The notes: generated by a model from the letters alone, not told the origin. DNA of 24,405 bases from Puniceicoccales bacterium (GCA_030595525.1 JAUVDD010000002.1:1-24405); one strand, 5' to 3'; counted from the first letter of the stretch, positions 7,743-19,628 are shown. Translations and numbers: made by a program.

Positions 7743-8309
7743 ATGCTTCTCGTAATCGATAACTTTGACTCGTTCACCTACAACTTGGTCCAGTACTTTG
7801 GGGAATTGGGGGTCGAACAGAAAGTATTCCGGAATAATGACCTCACAGGCACTGAGGCGGTCGCCCTGAAACCGGATCGGGTATTGTTATCCCCGGGCCC
7901 TTGCAGCCCCAACGAAGCTGGAAACAGCATTGCGATTCTGGAAGCCTTTATCCCGACCGGCATACCTATTTTCGGGGTTTGTCTGGGGCATCAATGCATT
8001 GGCCAGTTCTTCGGTGGTAAAGTCATTCGTGCAGATCGCTTGATGCACGGAAAAACTTCTCCCATTCATCATACCGGCAAAGGCCTGTTCAAAGGTATTC
8101 CCAATCCCTTCGCTGCCACTCGCTACCATTCCCTTTTAGTCGAAAAAGCATCCTTTCCAGATTGTCTGGAAATCACCGCAGAGACATCCGAAGGCGAAAT
8201 CATGGGCATGCAACACAAGCAATTACCTATCCATGGAGTCCAGTTTCACCCGGAATCCCTGGCCACCGAAAACGGGATGCAACTCCTACGGAATTTCCTC
8301 GATCTTTGA
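7743..8309 (+). CDS. trpG: Anthranilate / aminodeoxychorismate synthase glutamine amidotransferase subunit (component II)
   Basis: This 188-residue class I glutamine amidotransferase releases ammonia from glutamine for chorismate amination, for tryptophan (with TrpE) or folate (with PabB). It has the N-terminal [18 protein letters not shown], the oxyanion block [12 protein letters not shown] (49-60), the nucleophile block [10 protein letters not shown] (Cys80), MHGKTS (101-106) and HGVQFHPES with His169 and Glu171, so the triad is complete. Length is that of a stand-alone subunit. No trpE, pabB or other trp gene is in the window, so TrpG and PabA cannot be told apart; one protein often serves both. 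It stands alone between two terminators. A TTGACC at 7706-7711 resembles a -35 box but no good -10 is spaced correctly. No SD. Confidence 0.88.
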   Translation: MLLVIDNFDSFTYNLVQYFGELGVEQKVFRNNDLTGTEAVALKPDRVLLSPGPCSPNEAGNSIAILEAFIPTGIPIFGVCLGHQCIGQFFGGKVIRADRLMHGKTSPIHHTGKGLFKGIPNPFAATRYHSLLVEKASFPDCLEITAETSEGEIMGMQHKQLPIHGVQFHPESLATENGMQLLRNFLDL

Positions 8310-8338
8310 TCTTCGGGAATCCTCAAAAAAAGAGGCTG

Positions 8339-8364
8339 AAAAGGGCTATTTTTACCCCTTTTTC
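8339..8364 (+). terminator. Weak AT-rich hairpin after trpG
   Basis: AAAAGGG (8339-8345) pairs with CCCTTTT (8356-8362) around a 10-nt loop, followed by TTCTCTT. Upstream, CCTC/GAGG (8321-8335) flanks an A7 run. The stem is weak, so this is only a possible trpG terminator. Confidence 0.3.
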
Positions 8365-8410
8365 TCTTGCCCTACGCCCCTTATTTCTGGCCTAATAAAC
8401 CCTTTCCGGA

Positions 8411-8433
8411 ATCCCGGCTGCGGCCGGATTTTT
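8411..8433 (+). terminator. Intrinsic terminator or attenuator just upstream of gyrB
   Basis: ATCC(C)GGC (8411-8418) pairs with GCCGGAT (8423-8429): 7 bp with a bulged C, tetraloop TGCG, followed by TTTT to 8433. It has the form of a rho-independent terminator and ends only 25 nt before the gyrB ATG. It may end the trpG transcript or, if the gyrB promoter lies upstream of it, act in the gyrB leader. Confidence 0.6.
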
Positions 8434-8455
8434 AAGTTTTATAAAATGTTGATAA

Positions 8456-10951
<2,496 letters not shown>

Positions 10952-10984
10952 TCGAATCAATTTCCACCTCTGCGAACTCGCGCA

Positions 10985-13411
10985 ATGTATACTGAAAAAG
11001 AGAAAGTCATTCAATCCAACATCACCGATGTAATGGAACGGGCCTACATCGATTATTCGATGTCGGTTATTATCAGCCGTGCCCTACCGGACGCCCGGGA
11101 CGGATTAAAACCGGTTCAACGCCGTATTCTGTACTCCATGATGCGTCAGGGATTGATTCACAACAGAAGCTTTGACAAGTGCGCCGCCGTTGTCGGTGAA
11201 GTGCTTGGTAAATACCATCCACACGGTGATGGGTCTGTTTACGACACCTTGGTCCGCATGGCCCAGAACTGGGTGATGAGGGTGCCGCTGGTTGATCCCC
11301 AGGGGAACTTTGGTTCAGTCGACGGTGATCCGCCCGCTGCCTATCGTTACACCGAGTGTCGCCTGACTGCTGCTTCCGAAGAGATTATTCGGCAACTCGA
11401 CGAGGATACGGTCGATTTTGTTCCTAATTACAAGGAAGACACAACCGAGCCAAGTGTTCTACCCTCTGCTCTCCCCAGTCTGCTCATGAACGGTTCGACA
11501 GGGATTGCAGTTGGAATGACCACAAACATTCCGCCGCATAACCTCGGTGAACTAATCGACGGTACTTGCGCCCTGATCGATAATCCGAACATGACCATTG
11601 ATGAACTCGCCGAGATCATCATTGGCCCGGATTTCCCAACCGGCGGTTGCATCACAGGTAAGGAAGGGATCGATAAGTACATCCGGACCGGCCGCGGTAT
11701 TGTCCGCATGCGGGGCGTGATCCATACTGAAGAGCTCAAACAGGGCAAGGAACAGTTGGTCGTCACCGAAATCCCTTATAGCGTCAATCGCTCCAACCTG
11801 GTAACCAAGATTGCACAACTGGTTCAGGCTAAGGTAATCGAGGGGGTTAGCGATCTACGGGACGAATCAGATGAGAATTCCCGTATTGTCATTGAATTAA
11901 AACGCGGAGAAATTCCGCGTGTAGTGGTGAACAAGCTTTTCAAGCACACCGCCCTGGAATCATCATTTGGAGTCATCCTTCTGGCATTGGTCGATCGTCG
12001 GCCAAAGGAAATGAACATGAAGGAAATGCTCGAAGTTTATGTCGAGCATCGCCGCGAAGTGGTTCGTCGCCGGACTGCATTCCGCAAGGCCAAGGCTGAA
12101 GCACGTGCCCATATCCTTGAAGGGTTGAAGATCGCCCTCGATAATCTCGACGATTTCGTTAAGATTATCCGTGCCTGCCGCAACCGTGACGAGGCCAAGA
12201 TCAAGTTGATGGACAAATATCCGCTGTCGGTTCGCCAGACGGACGCCATCCTGGATATGCGCCTTTATCAGCTGACCGGTCTGGAACGGGAAAAGATTGA
12301 GGCAGAATACGTCGAGTTGATCAAAATCATCAACGCGTTGACTGAAATCCTTGAGAACGAAGGCCGCCTCCTTTCTGTTATTAAGGAAGAGCTCATGCAA
12401 ATGAGGGAGAAATACGCAACTCCCCGTCTCACCCAACTGATTCCAGCTGAAGGCGAGTTCCGCATGGAAGACCTCATCGTGAATGAAGGTTGCTGCATAA
12501 CGATTTCCCATAAGGGATTCATAAAACGCACACCGGTCAGCAGCTTCCGGTCCCAACGCAGGGGAGGTAAAGGTGTCCGCGGTGCTGGATCCTATGAGGA
12601 AGACTACGTCGAACATTTGTTCACCGCCAGCACGCACGATTACATGATGTTCTTCATGAACAACGGTCGTGTTTACGTGGAAAAAGTCTTCGATATACCG
12701 GAAGGAACACGTATTTCCAAGGGTCGCAGTGTGGCCAACGTTCTGGCTCTGCAAAAGGATGAACGAATCGCTTCGATGATTCCTATCAAGGGTTTCTCCG
12801 AAGACCTTCACCTGGTCATGTCTACCCGCAAGGGAATCGTTAAGAAAACCAACCTTAGCGACTACAAGAACTTCCGGAAAGGTGGAATCATCGGCATCAA
12901 CATCGATAAAGACGACTCTCTGATTGGGGTTCAGTTGACATCCGGTGAAGATGATTTGTGCATGATCACCCGGAAAGGCATGTCCATTCGGTTCAAGGAA
13001 ACGGATCTGCGTGATCAGGGAAGGGCTACTCGCGGAGTGAAGGGTATAAGGCTCAAGGGCAAGGATGATTATGTCGTCACCATTGAAGTCGTTCGAGAAA
13101 ACACCACTCTTCTGATTGCTGGCGTGAACGGTCAGGGTAAACGTACTGCTTTCGATCAGTACCGCGTGCAGAAACGCGGTGGCAGCGGCATCATTGCGAT
13201 GCGGACATCAGCCGTGGCTGGTGCTCTCAGCGTTGATGAAGATGATGAAATCATGATGCTGACCAATGGTGGACAGGCAGTTCGCACCCGAGTTGGGGAA
13301 GTACGGGTTATTGGCCGCACAACCCAGGGAGTGCGCTTAATCAACCTTTCCAAAAAAGATTCCCTCATCGGAATCAATCACATCATCGAAGTCGATGAGG
13401 ATGATGCCTGA
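10985..13411 (+). CDS. gyrA: DNA gyrase subunit A
   Basis: GyrA carries the tyrosine that forms the covalent DNA bond and the C-terminal domain that wraps DNA. In the 808 residues I see the winged-helix block DARDGLKPVQRRIL (36-49), KYHPHGDGSVYDT (76-88) and the active-site block YRYTECRLT with Tyr122, the same number as in E. coli. The C-terminal beta-pinwheel carries the GyrA box QRRGGKGVRG, which distinguishes gyrase from ParC. Numbering in the quinolone-resistance region is the same as in E. coli; position 83 is Gly (codon 11231-11233) rather than Ser, while Asp87 is kept. The gene starts 33 nt after gyrB without an SD and is probably co-transcribed with it. Confidence 0.96.
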   Translation: MYTEKEKVIQSNITDVMERAYIDYSMSVIISRALPDARDGLKPVQRRILYSMMRQGLIHNRSFDKCAAVVGEVLGKYHPHGDGSVYDTLVRMAQNWVMRVPLVDPQGNFGSVDGDPPAAYRYTECRLTAASEEIIRQLDEDTVDFVPNYKEDTTEPSVLPSALPSLLMNGSTGIAVGMTTNIPPHNLGELIDGTCALIDNPNMTIDELAEIIIGPDFPTGGCITGKEGIDKYIRTGRGIVRMRGVIHTEELKQGKEQLVVTEIPYSVNRSNLVTKIAQLVQAKVIEGVSDLRDESDENSRIVIELKRGEIPRVVVNKLFKHTALESSFGVILLALVDRRPKEMNMKEMLEVYVEHRREVVRRRTAFRKAKAEARAHILEGLKIALDNLDDFVKIIRACRNRDEAKIKLMDKYPLSVRQTDAILDMRLYQLTGLEREKIEAEYVELIKIINALTEILENEGRLLSVIKEELMQMREKYATPRLTQLIPAEGEFRMEDLIVNEGCCITISHKGFIKRTPVSSFRSQRRGGKGVRGAGSYEEDYVEHLFTASTHDYMMFFMNNGRVYVEKVFDIPEGTRISKGRSVANVLALQKDERIASMIPIKGFSEDLHLVMSTRKGIVKKTNLSDYKNFRKGGIIGINIDKDDSLIGVQLTSGEDDLCMITRKGMSIRFKETDLRDQGRATRGVKGIRLKGKDDYVVTIEVVRENTTLLIAGVNGQGKRTAFDQYRVQKRGGSGIIAMRTSAVAGALSVDEDDEIMMLTNGGQAVRTRVGEVRVIGRTTQGVRLINLSKKDSLIGINHIIEVDEDDA

Positions 13412-13436
13412 GCCATTCGGCATCAGGAATTTTCCT
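13407..13436 (+). terminator. Probable terminator overlapping the gyrA stop codon
   Basis: CCTGAGCC (13407-13414) pairs with GGC(A)TCAGG (13419-13427), 8 bp with one bulged A and a tetraloop ATTC, followed by AATTTTCCTTTC. The stem includes the gyrA TGA (13409-13411). The broken T-run makes it a moderate candidate for separating gyrBA from trkAH. Confidence 0.5.
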
Positions 13437-13473
13437 TTCATTCCTTAAACCCGCTGTTACACTCGCAGGTCAC

Positions 13474-14829
13474 ATGAAAGTCGTAATCGTTGGTGTCGGT
13501 GAAGTGGGTCGCCATCTGAGTCAAGTGCTCAGTGATGCGGGCCACGATGTCACCGTCGTCGAATCGAATCCGGAACGAGCATCCTTAATTGATGAGGAAC
13601 ACAACGTACGCGTTATTGTAGGAAGTGGCAGCAGTGCGGAAGTTTTAAAAAGGGCGATAGCCGATGGATGTGATCATTTTCTGGCCATGACCAGTCACGA
13701 TGAAATCAACCTCATCGCTTGCTCCCTGGCCCGCGTATTGGGTGTCAAAACCGTCATCAGCCGAATCCACGACCAAACATTCACCGATACCTCTCTAGTC
13801 AATTACCCACTGCATTTTGGGATTGATATGATGCTAAATCCGGAGGGATTGTGCGCCAATGAACTCGCAAAATCGATTCGTAATCCTGCACGGATTGCCG
13901 TTGAAAACTTTGCCCGCGGGCAAATCGAAGCACAGCGCATCGTAGTCGATGAAAAAGCTAAATATCGCGGTAAGGCACTGAGGGACATTAAGTTACATCC
14001 GGAAATTAAATTCGGATTCTACCAGCGTGGCGACGAACAGGACATTCCCTTAGCAGACACTATCCTGCAGACTGGTGATATCGTCACGGTAGTTGGTCCT
14101 CCCGCCGAGTTGTCCAAATTACGCTCCAATTTGGATCCCTATGCCACTAGCAAAGAGGTCAGGGTTGTGATTTTTGGCGGAAGTGAAACAGCGGTGGCTC
14201 TTGTTCGGCTGTTGAGCAATCCGCGGTTCAAGGTCCGTGTCATCGAACAAGATGAAGATAAATGCCGCCGACTCGCCGAGCGTTTTCCACATGTTACATT
14301 CATCAACGGCGATGGAACTTCCCTGCGCCTTCTGGAAGAGGAACAAATCGGCAATGCCGACTACTTTGTAGCCTCCACCAGTGATGATGAACGGAACGTC
14401 ATGACCAGTATGCAGGCAGCGAAGCTGGGTGCCAAGCATGTCCAGACAGTGATCAACAAAAGTGATTACGAGGAAATCCTCTATAATTTAAGATCCGCCC
14501 TCGATATTGAGACATTGGTAGCTCCACGTCTGGTTACCGCAAATGAGGTGCTCAGGTATTTATCCAGTGAACCGTATGTCGAGCTGTTCACATTTCCTCA
14601 GCAAGCAGCTCGAATACTCGAGATTCAAGTTTCTCTGGACAGTCCCTGCGCGGGCAAACAACTCAAGGAAATTTCCTGGCCAAAACACGCGGTCCTGGTA
14701 GCTCTCCTGCACAAGTTTCAAGTGAAGGTACCGGGGGCAGAAGACAAAATCCTCGCTGGTGATCGCGTCGTGGTAATCACCCGGGAAGAGAATATAAATG
14801 ATTTACTGAAGCTTTTGCACAATTCCTGA
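13474..14829 (+). CDS. trkA: Trk system potassium uptake protein TrkA
   Basis: TrkA is the cytoplasmic NAD(H)/nucleotide-binding gating subunit on TrkH potassium channels. The 451 residues contain two RCK units (TrkA_N plus TrkA_C each), the full-length double form. The first Rossmann motif is intact, VGVGEVG (G7, G9, G12), with acidic Glu30 at the end of the second strand. The second, starting VVIFGGSETAVAL (231-243), has lost the second and third glycines (GGSETA in place of GxGxxG) but keeps an acidic residue at Glu258. It is followed after 35 nt by trkH, its expected partner. A weak AGG lies 6-8 nt before the ATG; otherwise no SD. Confidence 0.93.
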   Translation: MKVVIVGVGEVGRHLSQVLSDAGHDVTVVESNPERASLIDEEHNVRVIVGSGSSAEVLKRAIADGCDHFLAMTSHDEINLIACSLARVLGVKTVISRIHDQTFTDTSLVNYPLHFGIDMMLNPEGLCANELAKSIRNPARIAVENFARGQIEAQRIVVDEKAKYRGKALRDIKLHPEIKFGFYQRGDEQDIPLADTILQTGDIVTVVGPPAELSKLRSNLDPYATSKEVRVVIFGGSETAVALVRLLSNPRFKVRVIEQDEDKCRRLAERFPHVTFINGDGTSLRLLEEEQIGNADYFVASTSDDERNVMTSMQAAKLGAKHVQTVINKSDYEEILYNLRSALDIETLVAPRLVTANEVLRYLSSEPYVELFTFPQQAARILEIQVSLDSPCAGKQLKEISWPKHAVLVALLHKFQVKVPGAEDKILAGDRVVVITREENINDLLKLLHNS

Positions 14830-14864
14830 CGAGTACCGCCTCATTTGAATTTCCTTAATCCAGC

Positions 14865-16340
14865 ATGAATTACGCCATCCTCTTCAAACTCCAAAGTGTG
14901 ATCCTTGGGGCAATCGCGGTGGCATTTGCTGTGTGCATAGGAGTTGCTTGGACCTACGATCATCAGATCCGGTCAGATATGGCAGTATCCGGATTTTCGA
15001 TCAGTTTCATGGTGGCAGTCTGTCTATCACTCGGGTGCTTTGTTCTGGGAAAAACCGGTGATAACAAGCTCTTCCGGAAGGAAGCACTGGCAACCATTGG
15101 AAGCGGATGGATTATAGCCAGCCTGGTCGGTGCACTTCCCTACTTCCTCATCCTGCCGGATATTTCCTTCACGGAAGCATTTTTTGAATCAGCCTCCGGT
15201 TTGACGACCACAGGGGCCTCAGTTCTCAGTGATTTGGAATCACTCCCCCGCAGCTTGCACGTCTGGCGGGCCATGAGCCAGTGGATGGGCGGATTGGGCG
15301 TAGTTGTGTTCTTCGTGGCGGTCCTCTCCTTTCTTGGTGCCGGTGCAAAGGTCCTGTTCTCCAGGGAATCTTCTGCTTCAGCCGCCGATCTCAACACATC
15401 CCGTGTCCAATCCGGTGTAATGAACCTAGTCCAGCTCTATCTGGGTCTTTCTGTTATTTGTACTATGGTTTACTGGATGTGCGGTCTATCCTGGTTTGAC
15501 TCCATCATCCACATGTTCACCACTTTGAGTACAGGTGGATTCAGTACTCGCTCCGGAAGCATTGCCGACTTCAATAATCCTGCCTTGGAGTGGGCCATTA
15601 TAGGATTCATGGCAATTGGAGGCACAAGCTTCTTGTTGATTATCGATACTCTGGGTCGCAAGTGGCGATCCATCAAAACCTCAACTGAAGTAAAAGCCTA
15701 TTACTTTCTTCTGATCGGATTTACAACTGCTATAACCCTGTTTTTGATGGCGCAGGAGCAAAACAACATGAACTGGATGGAAGCGATACGGACCTCCGCT
15801 TTCCAGGTTGTTTCTATTATGACCACCACCGGATATGCGTCCGCCGATTTTGATCTTTGGTTGCCTGTCACCCATATTCTACTCCTCGCAGCCATGATTA
15901 TCGGTGGTTGCTCAGGTTCAACCGCTGGCGGCACTAAGGTAATTCGGATTATCGTCGCGTTGAAAGTTTCTGCACAGCAAATCGAGAAGGCCTACCGGGC
16001 GCGTGTCATTCGACCGCTCAAGGTAAATGGCAAGAGTCTTTCCCTGTCTGAACAGGAAACCATAATAGTTTATATTGTTATTCTGGCCTTGGTGGCCTTT
16101 TCCGGTACATTGACAGTCTCATTTCTCGAACCATCCATGAGCTTTGAGGGAACTGTCACCGCAATGGCGGCTTGCCTTTTCAACATTGGACCGGGATTTG
16201 CCGAAGTCGGACCCACACAGAATTTTGCCCAAATGCATGCTTACACCCAAGTCTTCCTCTCATTCCTGATGATTCTGGGTCGACTCGAATTATTTGCATT
16301 ATTGGTTTTGCTTTCGCCTTCCCTTTGGAAACGCTTTTAA
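14865..16340 (+). CDS. trkH: Trk system potassium uptake protein TrkH
   Basis: TrkH is the inner-membrane, pore-forming subunit for K+ uptake, gated by TrkA. The 491-residue protein is strongly hydrophobic with many membrane segments. The four M1-P-M2 repeats show their filter loops: TTTGASV (G117), STGGFSTR (around G224-225), TTTGYAS (G323) and NIGPGF (around G442). The GCSGSTAGGTKVIR stretch (348-361) and the GRLELF end (472-477) are typical of TrkH/KtrB. The length fits TrkH. Only 12 nt separate its stop from the ABC ATPase gene, so the trkAH transcript may continue into that cassette, although no functional link is evident. Confidence 0.94.
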   Translation: MNYAILFKLQSVILGAIAVAFAVCIGVAWTYDHQIRSDMAVSGFSISFMVAVCLSLGCFVLGKTGDNKLFRKEALATIGSGWIIASLVGALPYFLILPDISFTEAFFESASGLTTTGASVLSDLESLPRSLHVWRAMSQWMGGLGVVVFFVAVLSFLGAGAKVLFSRESSASAADLNTSRVQSGVMNLVQLYLGLSVICTMVYWMCGLSWFDSIIHMFTTLSTGGFSTRSGSIADFNNPALEWAIIGFMAIGGTSFLLIIDTLGRKWRSIKTSTEVKAYYFLLIGFTTAITLFLMAQEQNNMNWMEAIRTSAFQVVSIMTTTGYASADFDLWLPVTHILLLAAMIIGGCSGSTAGGTKVIRIIVALKVSAQQIEKAYRARVIRPLKVNGKSLSLSEQETIIVYIVILALVAFSGTLTVSFLEPSMSFEGTVTAMAACLFNIGPGFAEVGPTQNFAQMHAYTQVFLSFLMILGRLELFALLVLLSPSLWKRF

Positions 16341-16352
16341 TTTTATAAAATT

Positions 16353-17372
16353 ATGCAATCGGACCAGTACAGTATCATTGCCGAAAATCTCTGTAAGCGG
16401 TTTGGCAGAACCGAAGCGGTCCGGAATCTGTCTTTTAACGTCAACAAGGGAGAAATTGTCGGTTTCCTGGGCCCAAATGGAGCCGGGAAAAGTACTACCT
16501 TACGCATGTTGACCGGTATTTTGGCCGCGACTTCCGGTCATCTCAAGGTTTGTGGAAAAGCAGTTCCTTATCACGAACGGGAAATCCGCAAGCAAATCGG
16601 TTATATGCCCGAAAATAACCCGCTTCCAGAGGACATGCGGGTAATAGAGTATCTGAAATTCCGGGCACAAATTAAGGGAATTCCGTTCAGAAAAAGGAAA
16701 GAGCGGATTGAACATGCCATGGAGATGTGTGAGCTCCACAGAAAAGCCCGGCGTAAGATCATAGGGACACTATCGAAGGGATTCCGACAAAGGGTCGGCA
16801 TCGCGGATTCGATTTTAGCATCTCCGGCTGTTACAATTCTCGATGAACCAACAATCGGCCTCGATCCACACCAGGTTATCGCCATCCGGCGTCTGCTGGA
16901 TAACCTTCGGGGTGAAACTACTGTCATTTTTTCCAGCCATATTCTTTCAGAAGTCGAGATTTCCTGTGATCGTATTCTGATCATGAATCAAGGCAGACTG
17001 GTTGCCTCAGGTACTGCGGATGATTTGAGAAGAGAATTTCTTCCAGGTTCCAGATATCAGATCGAAGCCTCGGGATCACCTGATGCAATCAGGAATACTT
17101 TCAAATCACTTGGCGATGAATGGTCGATTGATCTTTCTCCAGTTCCTCAGGATGGCTACTATTCCGTCTCATTGATGAATCGTGGAAATGACAGTGACGG
17201 AAAGGAAATTCTGAAACGACTGATGGATTCAGGAAATATTGGTATCCGCGCATTCCATCCTATTCAGGCCAATTTGGAAGATATTTTCCTGAAGGCCACC
17301 CGCCGCAGTTGGGAAATCCCAGCTGAGGGCATTCCAAGCACTGCGGACGAGAAAGGCAGCGACCAATTATGA
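16353..17372 (+). CDS. ABC transporter ATP-binding protein (GldA-like)
   Basis: This 339-residue ATPase shows Walker A GPNGAGKST (40-48), a Q-loop region GYMPENNPLPED where Glu replaces Gln as in GldA/CcmA-like proteins, signature LSKGFRQR (140-147), Walker B TILDEPT (161-167, Glu165) and switch His196 in SSHILSEVE. After the ATPase core, a ~110-residue C-terminal extension is present, as in drug/polysaccharide-type ABC-2 ATPases. The gene overlaps the permease by four bases (17369-17372), which means tight coupling. In Bacteroidota the related GldA works with GldF and GldG in gliding; elsewhere the substrate of such transporters is unknown. The ATG directly follows TTTTATAAAATT with no SD. 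Confidence 0.88.
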   Translation: MQSDQYSIIAENLCKRFGRTEAVRNLSFNVNKGEIVGFLGPNGAGKSTTLRMLTGILAATSGHLKVCGKAVPYHEREIRKQIGYMPENNPLPEDMRVIEYLKFRAQIKGIPFRKRKERIEHAMEMCELHRKARRKIIGTLSKGFRQRVGIADSILASPAVTILDEPTIGLDPHQVIAIRRLLDNLRGETTVIFSSHILSEVEISCDRILIMNQGRLVASGTADDLRREFLPGSRYQIEASGSPDAIRNTFKSLGDEWSIDLSPVPQDGYYSVSLMNRGNDSDGKEILKRLMDSGNIGIRAFHPIQANLEDIFLKATRRSWEIPAEGIPSTADEKGSDQL

Positions 17373-18133
17373 TCCAAATATTTCGCCTTTTCCGGCATGA
17401 ACTCAAGTGCCTGCTTTATACACCAAGCACGTATATTGCCATGGTGTTGTCCCTTCTGTTGATGGGTTTCTTTTTCTTCGTCACTTTGCTGACGATCAGC
17501 TCGGAAGAGCAGGATCAGCTCCCTCCCACTCTCTTCTTCAGTTTATTTTGGATACCTGTCCTGCTGATTGTGCCGATGCTGACCATGAGAAGCTTTGCCG
17601 AGGAACGGCGGCTCGGAACAATAGAAACCATGCTTACAGCGCCGATCCAGCCATCCCAGTTGGTTCTCGCCAAGTTTCTTGCTGCGTATTCCTTTTATTT
17701 AATGGTTTGGGCACTGACCATCATTTACCCGATCCTGACCTCGCTGGTTCTGAAACAACCCGAGTTCAGCCAGAAACTCTTTCACATGGGAGCGCTTACT
17801 GGCGGCTTTTTGTTCATCGCCGTCTCCGGCTCCCTTTTCGTCGCCATAGGCATTTTCACCAGCAGTCTAACCCGCAGCCAATTAGTGGCTGGCATGCTAT
17901 CGTTCAGTATTCTTTTCATGATTATAGTCGGAGTTGCCGCTATCCATATGCAGCAATTCGATTCTGGAGCAGGTAGTTTGATTCCGGGTACAGCGCTGGA
18001 TTATTTTCAGGTCTTTGAGCACTTTGACGACTTCAGCAGAGGCATGGTGGATACTCGACCATTTGCCTACTATTTAACGGGTACGATTGCCGTCCTTGGG
18101 TTTTCCGTGCTGATCATTGAATCCAAAAGTTGA
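17369..18133 (+). CDS. ABC-2 type transporter permease (GldF-like)
   Basis: The 254-residue membrane protein has about six predicted hydrophobic segments: residues ~22-44, 60-75, 100-130 (likely one long or two), 145-165, 175-195 and 232-250. The cytoplasmic loop SFAEERRLGTIETMLTAPI (residues 71-89) is the hallmark of the ABC-2/GldF permease family. It overlaps the ATPase gene by ATGA and is followed 9 nt later by the GldG-like gene, giving the classical order. It forms the inner-membrane pore; direction is presumably export. The substrate is not predictable from the sequence. Confidence 0.88.
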   Translation: MIQIFRLFRHELKCLLYTPSTYIAMVLSLLLMGFFFFVTLLTISSEEQDQLPPTLFFSLFWIPVLLIVPMLTMRSFAEERRLGTIETMLTAPIQPSQLVLAKFLAAYSFYLMVWALTIIYPILTSLVLKQPEFSQKLFHMGALTGGFLFIAVSGSLFVAIGIFTSSLTRSQLVAGMLSFSILFMIIVGVAAIHMQQFDSGAGSLIPGTALDYFQVFEHFDDFSRGMVDTRPFAYYLTGTIAVLGFSVLIIESKS

Positions 18134-18142
18134 TTATCTGAC

Positions 18143-19618
18143 ATGTCCAAGTGGGAATCCTATCAATTCGCAAATCGGCTTAAGCTCGGTAATTACTGGC
18201 TACAGGTTATCCTGATCCTCACCTTGATCATGGGATTTAATCATTTGGCCATGCAAAACTTTTTCCGTTTTGATCTAACGGAAAACCACCGGTATGCCCT
18301 TTCTCCCGAAACCAAGGCCTATTTGCAGGAATTGTCCGATCCCGTACGGATCTTTGTCACTATTCCGCAGAAATCCCCCAGACAGGAGGAACAGGCTCTG
18401 TATCGATACGTCAGTCAATTGCTGCAGGAATACGTTTACCGCAGCAGAAGAGACGGCAATTTCCTTATCGATGTTGAGTATGTAGACATTTTCACGGATC
18501 TGGCGAAAGCTGATATGTTGGCCAAAGAATATGGCTTGGATCAGGCGAATACTCTTCTTGTGGTCGCTGCTGATCGTCAGAGGGTGATCCGGCCGGATGA
18601 AATTCTGGTATTTGAAGATTTGCGCCCCATTTCCTTCACTGGAGAATCCACTATTACTTCCGCTATTATGGAGGTTACCCAGGAAGAATCACCCACAGTA
18701 TACTTTGTTCAGGGACACCAGGAATCCTCTCCCGATGAAACTTCACCTCAATCAGGTTTATCCCAAATCACGAATGAGCTGCGACTTAGGAACTTCTCCA
18801 TTCAACCGATTGACCTGACCTCTGTTGCTCAAGTTCCCGATGATGCAGCACTAGTGATCATAGCTGATCCGAAGGGACCTCTCCTGGCTTCAGAACTTGA
18901 TAAGATCAGGGCTTGGGTGAACGAAAATGCAGGGCGTCTCATGATCTGGATTCGTCCCGGTGTCGTCACAAATCTCACTCCCTTAATTTCAGACTGGGGA
19001 ATCCAGCTCGCGAACCAATTCGTTATCGAAACAGACCCTAGTTTCCGTGAAGCAAAGGGTACTCTGCTTGTCAGGAATTTTGGAGAACATCCAATCACCG
19101 AGTCTTTAATCGACAACCAGACTTACCTCCTGACTGGTTGGACCCGACCCATTTATCCGATTGCCCCTGAGCCAGCAGACGAACGTCTGAGCTTTGTACC
19201 TCTTTTTGCAACTTCTGCTAAAAGCTGGGCCGAGTCTACCTATAGCGCTGATACCACCCCCGAATTCAACCAAGGCAGTGATATGCCGGGTCCCGTTCCA
19301 ATAGCTGTTGCTGCGGAAAGGAGGGCCTCAAGTCAGCTCGGTATCAAAGTGCCCGGGGGGAGAGTTGTCGTCTTCGGTTCTCCTGATTTATTCTCAAATC
19401 AACATATCGCGTCTCTTGGAAATGTGACTCTTTTCTTTAATACCCTGAACTGGATGCTCGACCGGGATAGCTTCCTGGTTATCCCTCCAAGACCAATCGA
19501 TTCCTATCAACTCGCCATTAGTCAGGATCAGCTTCGTAAAATTGCCCTTCTATTTCTGACATTGCCTGGTGCTGTCGCCTTACTCGGACTCCTCGTTCAC
19601 TGGATCCGCCAATCCTGA
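18143..19618 (+). CDS. gldG: GldG-family ABC transporter auxiliary protein
   Basis: The 491 residues carry an N-terminal membrane segment (about 19-38), a large extracytoplasmic domain and a C-terminal membrane segment (about 466-486) ending in HWIRQS. Just after the first segment is FDLTENHRYALSPETKAYL (43-61), the family signature, and further on FVQGHQE (188-194) in the position of the GHGE motif. This is the ABC_transp_aux / GldG type, thought to sit outside the membrane over a GldF-like permease. It contains no binding or catalytic site I can name. Spacing on both sides (9 and 10 nt) marks it as a member of the operon. No SD. gldG is the family name and does not imply gliding motility. 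Confidence 0.85.
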   Translation: MSKWESYQFANRLKLGNYWLQVILILTLIMGFNHLAMQNFFRFDLTENHRYALSPETKAYLQELSDPVRIFVTIPQKSPRQEEQALYRYVSQLLQEYVYRSRRDGNFLIDVEYVDIFTDLAKADMLAKEYGLDQANTLLVVAADRQRVIRPDEILVFEDLRPISFTGESTITSAIMEVTQEESPTVYFVQGHQESSPDETSPQSGLSQITNELRLRNFSIQPIDLTSVAQVPDDAALVIIADPKGPLLASELDKIRAWVNENAGRLMIWIRPGVVTNLTPLISDWGIQLANQFVIETDPSFREAKGTLLVRNFGEHPITESLIDNQTYLLTGWTRPIYPIAPEPADERLSFVPLFATSAKSWAESTYSADTTPEFNQGSDMPGPVPIAVAAERRASSQLGIKVPGGRVVVFGSPDLFSNQHIASLGNVTLFFNTLNWMLDRDSFLVIPPRPIDSYQLAISQDQLRKIALLFLTLPGAVALLGLLVHWIRQS

Positions 19619-19628
19619 TTGTTCCACC

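Noticed and set aside
13402..13425. Alternative 7-bp stem TGATGCC/GGCATCA at the gyrA end
   Set aside because: Competes with the 8-bp stem with a tetraloop at 13407-13427, which is better placed before the T-rich run.
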